Shown in pieces: positions 42,410 to 50,831 of a stretch of 64,000 nt of DNA (position 1 is its first letter; each line of letters opens with the position of its first letter). The stretch is from NCBI GenBank assembly GCA_005223045.1, contig NJBM01000007.1, positions 186,001-250,000 on the forward strand. Direction: 5' to 3'. A program made the translations under genes and the position numbers. The notes below the pieces were generated by a model. It was not told the origin of the DNA and made no database searches. It was given only the letters and a program-made list of their open reading frames with translations. The DNA is from Planctomycetes bacterium B3_Pla (lineage in GTDB: Bacteria; Planctomycetota; Phycisphaerae; Sedimentisphaerales; Anaerobacaceae).

Positions 42410-43432
42410 TTATTCCGCCAGTGGCAGCCGGACAGCCTTGCCCGTCTCAATTGAGCGGTCAATTGCCAGGCATATCTCATGCGATTTGTAGGCCTCATGA
42501 ATGTTGGCAGTGGTTTCCTTGTCATTGACAAGCGCCTCGGCGAGGTCATCAACCATCTCTTTGAAAGGATGATGCGCCACATCGCCGCTGTCGAGATAGA
42601 TAGTGTTGAAATTCTGCCATCCCTCCTGGCCGGGATACCATTCTTTGGTATAGAACTTCTCGTTCAGCACCGATCCCTTGCTGCCATGAAGGACGATGTT
42701 CATAACATAGGGACACTCGTTTTCAAAGCTGCATCCTGTTTTGCCGATTTTGCCGTTCTTGAATTTCACCACGGCTGCATACGTCGGTTCGTATTCGTAG
42801 TCCTTGCGATGGCCGAACGTGCCGTATGCGAAAACTTCATCAACGTCGCCGCCGAAGTAATAGAGCAGATCCACTGCGTGACAACCGGCCAAAAGGCTTG
42901 CCGACGGCCCGTCCTTTCTCGTGTTGGCGCCCCAGCTCCAGCCGCTCCACCAGGGTCCGATCTCGTGATAGTAGTCCACTTCTACGTAGTAAATCTCCCC
43001 CAAACCGCCTTTATCAACCATGCTCCTTATCGAGCGGACGTGGGGATTCCACCTTGACACAAAGCCAACCTGTGATTTGACACCGGCTTTGACTATGGCA
43101 TCCTTTATCGCCTTTAGCTCTTCAAGGTTCATTGCGATGGGTTTCTCTATCACTACGTGCTTTCCTGCCGCCGCGGCGCCGACGGCCTCCTGTGCATGAA
43201 GGAAGTTGGGAGAACAAATATCGATGACATCGAGATCGTCCCTTTCCAGCAGAGATTCATAATCATCCAGAATATCACAATCCAAACCGAGTTCATCCTT
43301 TTTGGCCTGGGCGGACTCTTTCCGGCGGGACGCTAACGCCCTGACCTGCGTATGGGGATTCTGCATGTACGCCTTGATATGCTCACCTGCCACCCAGCCG
43401 ATTCCAAATACACCGACACGATATTCTTTCAT
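42410..43432 (-). CDS. Gfo/Idh/MocA-family oxidoreductase
   Basis: A 340-residue NAD(P)-dependent oxidoreductase. The Rossmann start is VGVFGIGWVAGEHIKAY, and the catalytic EKP motif is HVVIEKPIAMNLEELK near residue 95. The C-terminal domain carries SLLAGCHAVDLLYYFGGDVD with the conserved His. The substrate is likely a sugar or inositol derivative. It belongs to the minus-strand operon: 67 bp after the deacetylase-like gene and 3 bp before the amidohydrolase gene. It is not closely similar to the oxidoreductase at 14870. Confidence 0.9.
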   Translation of the reverse strand: MKEYRVGVFGIGWVAGEHIKAYMQNPHTQVRALASRRKESAQAKKDELGLDCDILDDYESLLERDDLDVIDICSPNFLHAQEAVGAAAAGKHVVIEKPIAMNLEELKAIKDAIVKAGVKSQVGFVSRWNPHVRSIRSMVDKGGLGEIYYVEVDYYHEIGPWWSGWSWGANTRKDGPSASLLAGCHAVDLLYYFGGDVDEVFAYGTFGHRKDYEYEPTYAAVVKFKNGKIGKTGCSFENECPYVMNIVLHGSKGSVLNEKFYTKEWYPGQEGWQNFNTIYLDSGDVAHHPFKEMVDDLAEALVNDKETTANIHEAYKSHEICLAIDRSIETGKAVRLPLAE

Positions 43433-43499
43433 TGGTCAACTCCCTCAGTTACAGTTTTCTATATTCCCATGCGTCTTTACCTTCGTACATTTTCACATT

Positions 43500-44711
43500 C
43501 TATTCAGAGCCGCCCATGAATCCTTCGTGAAAGAAGACCGGCTTGTATCCGCGCTCCGTGACGAAACGGATAGCTTCATCGAGCCTTTGAAAATGGTCGG
43601 GAATGTAGTTGGAATAGAACGGCCAGAAGTATTGTTCGTGAGTGAAGATATCCATGATTTCCGCCTGGTTGGTGTCTTTCGTGAGCGGTTCGAGCGTAGG
43701 CACAATACGTTCTACCGGAGTGCTGTTGCAGACAATATCAACCTTGGAGAAAACTATGCCGCTGTCGAAATCCATGAGGGCATCGTGCCGGGATAAATAC
43801 TCAGACCGAATATCGTCCAGCAGGTAATTCACATCCCATACGCCGCCAAGCCGGCGAAAATAACCGCTGAGTACGCGCACCCCGTTTTCAAAAAGCGGTT
43901 TCAACGCTGCCGGCTGCACCATGCCCCAATGGATAACGGTAGGCGGTGAGTATGTCTGCTCTCCGGCGAAGCGAACAATCTGTTCGGCTACTTTGTTCAG
44001 ATCAGCGATCAACCTGGAGGCCGAAGCATACTGGTACGGACGAGCGGGTTCGTTGGCATGCGCGTGAAAGGCAAGTTTGAGCCAGTCGGAGTTGCCTTGC
44101 CACTCGGATTTGTAGCGGTCGGAAAACTGGGGCAGCTCAAAGCCGTCTTTGGTTGTGTAATAGATGTTAAGGACAAATCGCGTCCCGTACTTTGAGTGCA
44201 GCTCGCGCAGGCCCTTGAGGTAGAAGCAGTCAAATAGAGAGGCATACTTCTTTTTCGCAATATCACGCAGGAAGAAACTATTGTCGTCGATAGAGAAGCG
44301 ATATCGCGGCTCAGAATGCTTGTCCCAGACTACGCGCACGCGATGTTCGTGCCGGCCGAACTTCCCGTGCGAGGTGGCGACAATCTCCGTCTCCTTTTGA
44401 TCGAGCACGATTTCCGCCGTGAAAGTCGTGCCTGCGCGTCGTGCCGGCGATCCATTTACCGTCACCTGGCCGCGCAGAGGCGCCCGGCCTGAGACTCGAA
44501 TCGTCAAACCGTCCTCACCTTCCCTGCCCCGTTCGGCAGGCTCAGGGCAAGCGTGCCTTCGGTTCAGAACCGCGCCGTGAAAAGGTTCTTCAATTCTCAA
44601 CGGCTGGATTTGTCCGGCCGATACGCTCATTGGCCGTCTCAGGGCGACTGCGGCTGTCCCGGCAGCCGTCGCTCGCAATAGGCCGCGTCGTGTTAGCTTA
44701 CTTTCCTGCAT
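43500..44711 (-). CDS. TAT-exported protein, polysaccharide-deacetylase-like, with an in-frame palindrome insertion
   Basis: A 403-residue exported protein. ATG 44711 is chosen because GAGGAG lies six bases upstream; an ATG 18 bp farther out is weaker. The N-terminus has a twin-arginine signal (LTRRGLLRATAAG). The C-terminal 300 residues resemble a polysaccharide-deacetylase-like (NodB-type) barrel: FSIDDNSFFLRDIAKK, LAFHAHANEPARPY and VFFHEGFMGG. Residues about 59-73 read HACPEPAERGREGED. CPEPAER-type strings come from a widespread short palindromic repeat (44521-44553) that has inserted in frame; the flanks FHGAVLNRR and GLTIRVSG look like a continuous original strand. First gene of the minus-strand operon with Gfo/Idh, amidohydrolase and sulfatase. 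Confidence 0.8.
   Translation of the reverse strand: MQESKLTRRGLLRATAAGTAAVALRRPMSVSAGQIQPLRIEEPFHGAVLNRRHACPEPAERGREGEDGLTIRVSGRAPLRGQVTVNGSPARRAGTTFTAEIVLDQKETEIVATSHGKFGRHEHRVRVVWDKHSEPRYRFSIDDNSFFLRDIAKKKYASLFDCFYLKGLRELHSKYGTRFVLNIYYTTKDGFELPQFSDRYKSEWQGNSDWLKLAFHAHANEPARPYQYASASRLIADLNKVAEQIVRFAGEQTYSPPTVIHWGMVQPAALKPLFENGVRVLSGYFRRLGGVWDVNYLLDDIRSEYLSRHDALMDFDSGIVFSKVDIVCNSTPVERIVPTLEPLTKDTNQAEIMDIFTHEQYFWPFYSNYIPDHFQRLDEAIRFVTERGYKPVFFHEGFMGGSE
44521..44553. repeat. Short palindromic repeat inserted in frame
   Basis: CTGCC (44524-44528) pairs with GGCAG (44535-44539), with CCCTGAGCC-like inverted flanks GCCC/GGGC (44526-44529, 44545-44548). On the coding (minus) strand it reads as the widespread GCCCTGAGCCTG-GCCGAA-type repeat that yields CPEPAER or RQAQGK strings depending on frame. 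It lies inside the TAT-exported deacetylase-like gene. Confidence 0.7.
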
Positions 44712-44903
44712 TTTCTGCTCCTCATCCAAAACCGTTAATAGTATATACCCTATGCGGGGAATAACAATAGTTTTGGGAAACCCGGTCCGTGCGTAGCCAG
44801 GAAAACATCGGGAACGAGTCGCTTGAAAGTGTCAACCAAACGCATTAGAATCCATTGCGAAGGCCCGAACCGCAAATAGTCCCGAAATGGAGAGCTTGTA
44901 GAA

Positions 44904-46619
44904 ATGCCGAGCGCATCAACCTGCAGAATGACGGTAGTGTGTTTGCTTCTTGCTTTATCCTGTTGCGGTGTTTCGAGTGGAAATCGTGTTCCTGCAGCGG
45001 ACCTGGTAATTAAGAACGCCAAAGTCGTCACTATCGACAAAGAAAACCCCCGCGCCCAGGCCATAGCTTTCAAAGGTGAGACAATTATCGCCGTGACCTC
45101 AGATGAGGGCATCGAGAAACATCTCAAGGAAGGCGTTTCGAGAATAATTGACGCCGAGGGCAGACTTGTCGTCCCCGGCTTCAACGATGCGCATATCCAT
45201 TTTGGCTCCGTTGATCCCGACTATATAGATCTTCGATATATCACCGATCCAGGCATCATCACCGAGAGGGTCAGAGAAGCGGTTGCCGGAGCCAGGCCCG
45301 GCGAGCTGATACGCGGCGGGCGCTGGGAACACGAAATGTTCGCCGACAAACGATGGCCGACCAAAGAGCTTATCGATCCCGTGGCGCCGGACAATCCGGT
45401 TGTGTTGTCCCGCGCCGATGGACACTCGGTTCTGGTCAACAGTTACGTCATCCGCAATTCGGGAATCACCAGGGACACTCCCGATCCCTTCGGCGGCGAA
45501 ATACTAAGGGACCCGGCCACCGGAGAGCCTACCGGCATTTTCAAGGAGAGGGCTAAAGGGTTGTTGAAATATGGCGACAAGCCTGTTGATCGGACTGCCG
45601 AACAGCAGCGAGAGCGACTTATGCGTGGATGGCAGGCGGCGTTCGATCAGGCGGCACAGAATGGAGTCACTTCGATACAGTTGCCGCCCGGCGGCGATTT
45701 TGACATATACCGGAAGTTCAAAGACACGGGCCAGCTCACGCTGCGGGTGTACGCCGGGGGATCGTTGACGACCAGCAAGCAGAAGCTGCAACGTTACGCT
45801 GAACTTCAAAAGGAGTATCCCAGGGACGGTGACTGGATACGATTCGGCTACATAAAGGGATTTATCGACGGAACGTTAGGTTCGGGCACAGCGCTGTTTT
45901 TTGAGCCTTATGTTGATGCCCCCGACAAGACCGGTCTGCCTCAGATGCCGTATGAAGAATTTCAAAAGATGGTGCTGTCCCTGGACAAAGCAGGATTCCA
46001 GATTGGCATTCATGCCATCGGTGACAGGGCCAACCATTGGACCCTCAATGCCTATGAGAAGGCACGACAGGTTAACGGCAGGCGTGACAGCCGGCATCGC
46101 ATCGAGCACGCCCAGGTGCTTTGCGACGATGACATCCCTCGTTTTGCGACATTGGACGTAATTGCATCGATGCAGCCTACGCACTGTATAACCGATAAGC
46201 GCTTTGCCGAAAAGCGAATCGGACGGCATCGCTGCAAAGGAGCGTACGCCTGGCAGCGGCTGTTAGATGCAGAGGCGAAGATCGCCTTCGGTACGGATTA
46301 CCCTGTCGAGCCAATCAGCCCGCTGGAAGGTTTGTACGCTGCGGTCACTCGCAAAGACAGGGCCGGCGAGCCGGGTGACGGATGGTTCCCGGACCAGAAA
46401 CTGAGTATGGAAAAAGCAATCGAATTGTACACCCTTGGCTCGGCCTACGCTGAGTTCACGGAAGATCGCAAAGGTATGATCAAAAAAGGCTACCTGGGCG
46501 ACGTCGTGATATTCAATGAAGATCTAATGACCATCCCGCATGACCGGATCATGTCGGCAAAAGTGGATTATACAATTGTAGGCGGCAAAGTCGTGTACGA
46601 GCGGGAAGGAGCAGAATGA
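44904..46619 (+). CDS. Exported amidohydrolase family 3 protein (YtcJ/AepA-like)
   Basis: A 571-residue protein. A short hydrophobic signal (VVCLLLALSCCGVSSG, residues 10-25, with a possible lipobox Cys) precedes a composite amidohydrolase: KNAKVVTIDKENPRAQAIAF strand, GFNDAHIHFG metal motif, GVTSIQLPPG, HAIGDRANHW, and FGTDYPVEP with the metal Asp near residue 456. Family members act on N-acyl or formamide bonds or small cyclic amides. It overlaps the next gene by 4 bp (ATGA) and is divergent from the TAT operon; 44712-44903 is the shared promoter region. Substrate unknown. Confidence 0.88.
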   Translation: MPSASTCRMTVVCLLLALSCCGVSSGNRVPAADLVIKNAKVVTIDKENPRAQAIAFKGETIIAVTSDEGIEKHLKEGVSRIIDAEGRLVVPGFNDAHIHFGSVDPDYIDLRYITDPGIITERVREAVAGARPGELIRGGRWEHEMFADKRWPTKELIDPVAPDNPVVLSRADGHSVLVNSYVIRNSGITRDTPDPFGGEILRDPATGEPTGIFKERAKGLLKYGDKPVDRTAEQQRERLMRGWQAAFDQAAQNGVTSIQLPPGGDFDIYRKFKDTGQLTLRVYAGGSLTTSKQKLQRYAELQKEYPRDGDWIRFGYIKGFIDGTLGSGTALFFEPYVDAPDKTGLPQMPYEEFQKMVLSLDKAGFQIGIHAIGDRANHWTLNAYEKARQVNGRRDSRHRIEHAQVLCDDDIPRFATLDVIASMQPTHCITDKRFAEKRIGRHRCKGAYAWQRLLDAEAKIAFGTDYPVEPISPLEGLYAAVTRKDRAGEPGDGWFPDQKLSMEKAIELYTLGSAYAEFTEDRKGMIKKGYLGDVVIFNEDLMTIPHDRIMSAKVDYTIVGGKVVYEREGAE

Positions 46620-47851
46620 ACGAGACACTACCGGCTCAAACTCAGCCGTCAGACAGTGTAGTTACCGAGCGGCTCAAATCGCTTGACGCATATCGCGGCC
46701 TGATTATGATTACGTTGGCCTTCGGTGGATTCGGTCTGGCCGCAACGGCAGGATTGCAGTTGAAGGCTGATCCCGAATCGGCATTCTGGAAAGTGGTCCA
46801 ACACCAGTGCGTACACGCACAGTGGGCGGGCTGTAGATATTGGGACATGATCCAGCCCTCCTTCATGTTCATGGTCGGAGTCTCCATGGCGTATTCTTAT
46901 GCCAAGAGACGGAGAATGGGCCATTCTTACGTCAGCATGTTGTCCCACGCGGGCTGGCGGTCATTGGTGCTGATCTTCCTGGGGGTTTTCCTGTCATCAA
47001 ACGGTCAGCAGGCGATCAACTGGACTTTTGCAAATGTCCTGTGCCAGATCGGCCTTGGGTATTGTTTTTTGTTTTTGCTGTGGTGGCGGAGTTTCCGTAC
47101 GCAGGCAGTCGCAGCGGCGGTGCTGCTAATCGCCACTTGGCTGCTTTACGTCGCATACCCCGGTAAGGGCATTGATATCGAGGCGGGCGCCCCGGACGTT
47201 GGCGTGGCTGCCGACTGGGCTCGGGAGCATCTTCAGAATGTGGGCAGGGCATGGCACAAGAATGCCAATGTGGGTCATGCCATCGACACGTGGTTTTTGA
47301 ATCTGTTCCCACGGGCCGAAGCGTTTGAGTTCAATAGAGGCGGCTACCCGACCATCAATTTCATCCCGGCCATTGTGACGATGCTCTTCGGGCTTATGTG
47401 CGGTGAGTTGCTGCGCTCGGACCGGTCAGGCAGGCGGAAGATCAGGATACTCCTGATCGCCGGATTCTGCGGCCTGGCAGCCGGACAGTTGTTGCACCTT
47501 ACTGGCTTGTGTCCGGTGGTCAAACGTATCTGGACACCGGCGTGGGCTCTCTTCTCTGCCGGGTGGTGCTGCCTGATTCTGGCGACTCTTTACGCCATTG
47601 TCGATGTTCTGAAATGCCACCGCTGGACATTTCCCTTGACCGTGGTTGGTGTCAACTCCATTGCCATGTACTGCATGTCGCACCAGTTGAAGCCCTGGGT
47701 CGGGCGCACGCTCAGGATGTTTATGGGCCGGGACGTCTTTCAAATCATGGGCGAAGGCTGCGCACCGATGGTGCAATCAACGATGATCGGCCTTGCTCTC
47801 TGGCTCGTCTGCTACTGGCTGTACCGCCGGAAGATGTTCATACGCATCTAA
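46616..47851 (+). CDS. Heparan-alpha-glucosaminide acetyltransferase-like membrane protein (NagX/DUF5009)
   Basis: A 411-residue membrane protein with about 10-11 helices. The first helix region RLKSLDAYRGLIMI is the hallmark of the HGSNAT/NagX group, and VHAQWAGCRYWDMIQPSFMF is a conserved loop-helix segment (in human HGSNAT the active histidine lies in a comparable loop). The family transfers acetyl groups onto glucosamine-type sugars across a membrane. It starts inside the stop of the amidohydrolase gene (ATGA), so the two are co-translated. Together they may process an acylated amino sugar; this is inference. ACCGGCGCTCCGG-like pairing follows but no terminator. Confidence 0.87.
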   Translation: MNETLPAQTQPSDSVVTERLKSLDAYRGLIMITLAFGGFGLAATAGLQLKADPESAFWKVVQHQCVHAQWAGCRYWDMIQPSFMFMVGVSMAYSYAKRRRMGHSYVSMLSHAGWRSLVLIFLGVFLSSNGQQAINWTFANVLCQIGLGYCFLFLLWWRSFRTQAVAAAVLLIATWLLYVAYPGKGIDIEAGAPDVGVAADWAREHLQNVGRAWHKNANVGHAIDTWFLNLFPRAEAFEFNRGGYPTINFIPAIVTMLFGLMCGELLRSDRSGRRKIRILLIAGFCGLAAGQLLHLTGLCPVVKRIWTPAWALFSAGWCCLILATLYAIVDVLKCHRWTFPLTVVGVNSIAMYCMSHQLKPWVGRTLRMFMGRDVFQIMGEGCAPMVQSTMIGLALWLVCYWLYRRKMFIRI

Positions 47852-47925
47852 CCGGCGCTCCGGAAGACTGCAAGTACTAAACTCACAGCCCCTCCTGATT
47901 TCAAACTGTCACTCTAATAACACTC

Positions 47926-48555
47926 TTACAGTGTCCTGCGTCGTCTTAGCCAGCTAACAACACCAACACCGATGCTGCCTAACAGAATGGCTCCAGGCGC
48001 CGGGATTGCAGCAATGCCGAACTCACCGACCGCAAAACCACCTTGGCCCGCAAAGTCAACTTGAATCGAAGAAATAAGACTGCCACCTGTGGCGAAAAAG
48101 CCATAGCCGGCGGCACCGGCAAAGCCATCCACGTCTTGGGACACGGCGATACCATCCTGAGTTGTTGCGGTGATCGTCCAAATCTCAAACAGATTCGGCT
48201 CGGCGTAAAGATAAAACGCCGCCGTCTTCAAAGGCATAGTCAAGGTTACCGAAGAAGCCCCTCCTGTGAAGTACACATCTCCCGTGTAACCATGACTCCA
48301 TGTTGCCCAGCCCGAGCCAACGGTTCGAAGATCCAGCGAAGGGCTAAAGCCAACGCTACCGCCCAGCGGACTCGGAACGGATGAGACTATGCTAAACTCA
48401 GATCGTGCATCATCCGGAAAAGGCGTCATCGTATATGGCCCCAGCGTCGCAGGCGGAGCGCCCGTACCCAGGGCTACCCCCGTGATGCCGGCCTGCGCGC
48501 TGCCCACAGCCAGAGTCAGAACTGCCAGAGCACTAACAATTATCAGTTTTTTCAT
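47926..48555 (-). CDS. PEP-CTERM sorting-domain protein
   Basis: A 209-residue exported protein. ATG 48555 follows GGAG on the minus strand; an in-frame ATG 21 bp farther out is less likely. A signal peptide ([19 protein letters not shown]) is followed by a beta-rich domain rich in Gly, Ser and Thr with no catalytic motif, and ends in [20 protein letters not shown] with LRRRRTL, a PEP-CTERM sorting signal handled by exosortase. The exosortase is not in the window. Such proteins are processed and attached to the outer surface or exopolysaccharide. It stands alone. Confidence 0.85.
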   Translation of the reverse strand: MKKLIIVSALAVLTLAVGSAQAGITGVALGTGAPPATLGPYTMTPFPDDARSEFSIVSSVPSPLGGSVGFSPSLDLRTVGSGWATWSHGYTGDVYFTGGASSVTLTMPLKTAAFYLYAEPNLFEIWTITATTQDGIAVSQDVDGFAGAAGYGFFATGGSLISSIQVDFAGQGGFAVGEFGIAAIPAPGAILLGSIGVGVVSWLRRRRTL

Positions 48556-48973
48556 CCCAATTTCTCCTTTTTTCAAAATTTACTATTTCTCCATGTCATT
48601 ATTGACAGTCACGTCAACCTTCTTCAACCTGAAGGGTCTTGCGCATAGATCCTCCGGATCGTACATAGGTAAGGTTGTTAAGCGGACATGATTGGATAGA
48701 CTGCAACCGCAGTGCTAAATTAAAGCGTGGATGCAAACAAGTATCTTGTTTTACACCGCTCCTCCGTTTCATGCCGTATTACCTCACTCCGACTAACGTC
48801 CCATTACCTGATAACGCATCAGGCACTTGCCCAGGAACTATGGATACGTAATACGCCGAGAGGTCTCAATCCGCAGATACTGATCGACCTCAATTACCCA
48901 TCTATACCAGACTGCCACATTCTCGTCAAGGAAAATTTACACAAATCTGAAGAATTTCATCCTACTTCTCACT
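48556..48973. other. Intergenic region without supportable gene
   Basis: The upstream region of the PEP-CTERM gene. An open frame at 48727-49035 is a by-product of the REP-like doublet at 48974-49022 (it reads AGILPAN, a known translation of that repeat). No RNA structure or promoter box stood out. Confidence 0.5.
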
Positions 48974-49022
48974 GTGTCGCGGGCATCCTGCCCGCGAATC
49001 GAGGGCGAGACGCCCTCGACAC
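48974..49022. repeat. Two-hairpin palindrome, second REP-like family
   Basis: GTGTCG (48974-48979) pairs with CGACAC (49017-49022) and encloses GCGGGCA-TCC-TGCCCGC (48979-48995) and GAGGGCG-AGA-CGCCCTC (49001-49017): a three-way junction. It ends 1 bp before the stop of the sugar isomerase-like gene and may act as its terminator. It lacks a GTAG head, so it differs from the RAYT-linked family. Confidence 0.8.
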
Positions 49023-49023
49023 G

Positions 49024-49854
49024 TTAGCGAATTAGCTTGCCGAGGTGCTCCAGACTGCGGGCAGCCTGGTCGGGCGTGCCGCACTCCACGGAGAAAACGA
49101 TGTCTTGCGGCGTTTTTTCCCGGACAGTTCCGATGATCCTCGCCCAGTCAAGCACACCGTCACCGCAGGCACAACCGACAGGCGTACCGGTCACCTTGCC
49201 GCGTTCGGCGTCCGAGTGCTCTACGGATATGTCCTTGGCGTGCAGGTGTACGAGCCTCTCAGCCACGCGATCCAGCCACTCGTACACTTCCTGGCCGGCT
49301 AAGTAGGCGTTGCCGGTGTCGAAGTTTATCCCGATAGCCGGTGAATCGACCAGATTATAGATTCGATCGAGACCGTCCGGTGTCTTGGAATACTGCGCGT
49401 GCGGCTCGATGCCGATTTTCACTCCCCGTCGTTCGGCGATGAAAGCGGCTTCCTGAAGCGTGTACTTGATCAATACGAAGTCTTCCTCTTCCGTCGTCCA
49501 TTTGGCCTTGATCCCCTCATCCGTGTTGATAACGGGGGCACCAATCTCGGCGGCTACTCGAATCGCCAGCTTGATGTATTCGCCGTGCACGTCGGGCCTT
49601 CCCAGAGGTCCGTGCGACTGCAGGCCGGACATCTTCAGCCCGGCACTGTCGCAGGCCTCCTTGATCCGATAAGGATCGTCAAACATCGAGACCGTGTGGA
49701 AATAGCCTGCCTCACTCATCAGCTCCCTTCCGAAATGCACCATAGGCTCGATGTATTCGTATCCCATCTCGGCTGTCTTCTCAACCGCCCACTCGAAGGG
49801 TTTGTCGCTGCTGCGCGAGAATTCCGTGTTCAAACCAATATAAACATTGCCCAT
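49024..49854 (-). CDS. Xylose isomerase-like TIM-barrel protein (sugar phosphate isomerase/epimerase), second
   Basis: A 276-residue TIM-barrel isomerase/epimerase. Marks are EYIEPMVHFG at strand 1, KIGIEPHAQYS (metal Glu), INFDTGNAYLAGQE (DTGN strand) and RLVHLHAKDISVEHSD (HxHxKD), ending with VECGTPDQAARSLEHL. It probably acts on sugars or sugar phosphates, substrate unknown. It is only distantly related to the protein at 20686. The start ATG 49854 is preceded on the minus strand by AAAGGAGC. The 3' end meets the REP-like doublet. Confidence 0.85.
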   Translation of the reverse strand: MGNVYIGLNTEFSRSSDKPFEWAVEKTAEMGYEYIEPMVHFGRELMSEAGYFHTVSMFDDPYRIKEACDSAGLKMSGLQSHGPLGRPDVHGEYIKLAIRVAAEIGAPVINTDEGIKAKWTTEEEDFVLIKYTLQEAAFIAERRGVKIGIEPHAQYSKTPDGLDRIYNLVDSPAIGINFDTGNAYLAGQEVYEWLDRVAERLVHLHAKDISVEHSDAERGKVTGTPVGCACGDGVLDWARIIGTVREKTPQDIVFSVECGTPDQAARSLEHLGKLIR

Positions 49855-49887
49855 TTCACATGCTCCTTTCTAAAATCAAAATGCAAT

Positions 49888-50100
49888 CCCGGCGTGCCGG
49901 GAACGGAATTCATCGCGGCTTGCCGCGATTCTCCGTAAGTACCGTGAGGCGCACCTTTCGGCGGAGTCCCTGGGACCGCCATTTTGATATTGTCCATAAG
50001 AAGATCAAAAATCAAAGTGTAAAATTCAAAAATTAAGGAAGTCGTCCCTAAGGGACTCCACTATTTTGATCTTTAATGTTTGATTTCTAATTTTCTGTTG
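49888..50100. repeat. Cluster of palindromes and a long AT-rich dyad
   Basis: CCCGGC-GT-GCCGGG (49888-49901) and ATCGCGGC-TT-GCCGCGAT (49912-49929) are perfect hairpins. GGAGTCCCT near 49963 recurs inverted as AGGGACTCC near 50050, and between and after them AAGATCAAAAATCAAAG matches the inverse of CTTTAATGTTTGATTT. This belongs to the upstream region of the isomerase-like gene; 49855-50367 holds no gene. Confidence 0.6.
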
Positions 50101-50367
50101 CGGCCTTCTTTGAAAAAATCTGCTGATGGCTACCAACTATTGCGGTTTACAGCCTGCCGTTTTTAGGCAGCTTTAAGGACCGGCTCGCGAGATTCACCGA
50201 ACAGTTGCCTTAAGAAAACGCTATTTTTTAACATTTTTTGAAAATTTTTTCAATTTTTCCCCATTTTTCCATCTACATTTGCCCTGTCACAAACGCCTTA
50301 TAAGTAGAAGCGCCCAATTGGGCACATAGTGCCGACTTGCCGGAAATGAGAAAAAAAACTTAAATTT

Positions 50368-50394
50368 GGTCGCAACCGTGGTATAATCTTGCGA
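50368..50394 (+). promoter_or_regulatory. Promoter with a flanking 7-bp dyad
   Basis: A perfect TATAAT lies at 50381-50386 inside an inverted repeat, GTCGCAA (50368-50374) and TTGCGAC (50388-50394). The arms straddle the -10 box, where a repressor or activator could bind. No ideal -35 box is seen. The likely start, near 50393, gives a leader of about 440 nt before the 1179-residue protein gene. Confidence 0.5.
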
Positions 50395-50400
50395 CCTGTA

Positions 50401-50478
50401 CAGATAATACCATTTCGGTATTCCGCCGTAAGGCGTCCCTTTCGGGAGTTTATCTGGGCAGGAGGAAGGGAGTTCCTC
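50401..50478 (+). promoter_or_regulatory. Candidate structured leader RNA (branched, cloverleaf-like)
   Basis: CAGATAA (50401-50407) pairs with TTATCTG (50450-50456) and encloses three short hairpins: TACC/GGTA region (50408-50420), CGCC-GTAA-GGCG (50424-50435, a GNRA-type loop), and TCCC-TTTC-GGGA (50436-50447). GAGGAA (50462-50467) pairs with TTCCTC (50473-50478) just after. The first nucleotides lie about 8 nt after the predicted transcription start. The order of nested helices is unlikely by chance, but no known riboswitch class was matched. Confidence 0.45.
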
Positions 50479-50568
50479 GGTTTGTGTCGGTTATTGTTCT
50501 GAAGGTTTTTCGCGACCGCTACGCGAAGCTGTTTCGCCTCGTCAGTCAGAGCAGAGGAAAGGAAAGAA

Positions 50569-50634
50569 ATGTGCCGGGTCTTAAATAGCGCATGTCCGAT
50601 CCGGCAGGCAATCTTGGTTCTGACAGTTGGTTAG
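50569..50634 (+). CDS. Possible 21-codon leader peptide
   Basis: ATG 50569 follows a purine-rich GAGGAAAGGAAAG run and reads MCRVLNSACPIRQAILVLTV, then Gly and a TAG stop at 50632-50634. A second ATG starts directly after the stop (50635). It may be a leader peptide of the downstream 1179-residue protein gene or non-coding. Only the good ribosome-binding site supports it. Confidence 0.25.
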   Translation: MCRVLNSACPIRQAILVLTVG

Positions 50635-50717
50635 ATGCCAAAGGTGCAGGCTTTAGTGGGCATAATCAAGGTAGCCAGGCACGAGTACAGTATGGACGAC
50701 TGAGGATGGATGATGGA

Positions 50718-50773
50718 CGTCTTTCGTCTTTCGTCTCTCGTCTCTCGTCCTTCGTCCTTCGTCCTTCGTGCCT
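50718..50773. repeat. 7-bp tandem repeat (CGTCYYT)
   Basis: Eight consecutive 7-bp units: CGTCTTT twice, CGTCTCT twice, CGTCCTT three times, CGTGCCT once. It lies 58 bp upstream of the start of the 1179-residue protein gene, so copy-number change could alter its expression. Confidence 0.85.
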
Positions 50774-50831
50774 CGGCTTAGGCCCAAGCCGCACCACAAT
50801 GAATATTGTCGAGATTTGAAAGGAGAATGAC

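Noticed and set aside
48727..49035. 102-codon frame
   Set aside because: Its end translates the REP-like doublet (AGILPAN); start has no supporting site.
50401..50456. tRNA gene from the cloverleaf-like fold
   Set aside because: Only 56 nt long with no CCA-end pattern, anticodon arm or T-loop GTTCGA motif.
50401..50478. Cyclic-di-GMP or other known riboswitch
   Set aside because: The conserved core bases of known classes were not found; only the nested helices are evident.
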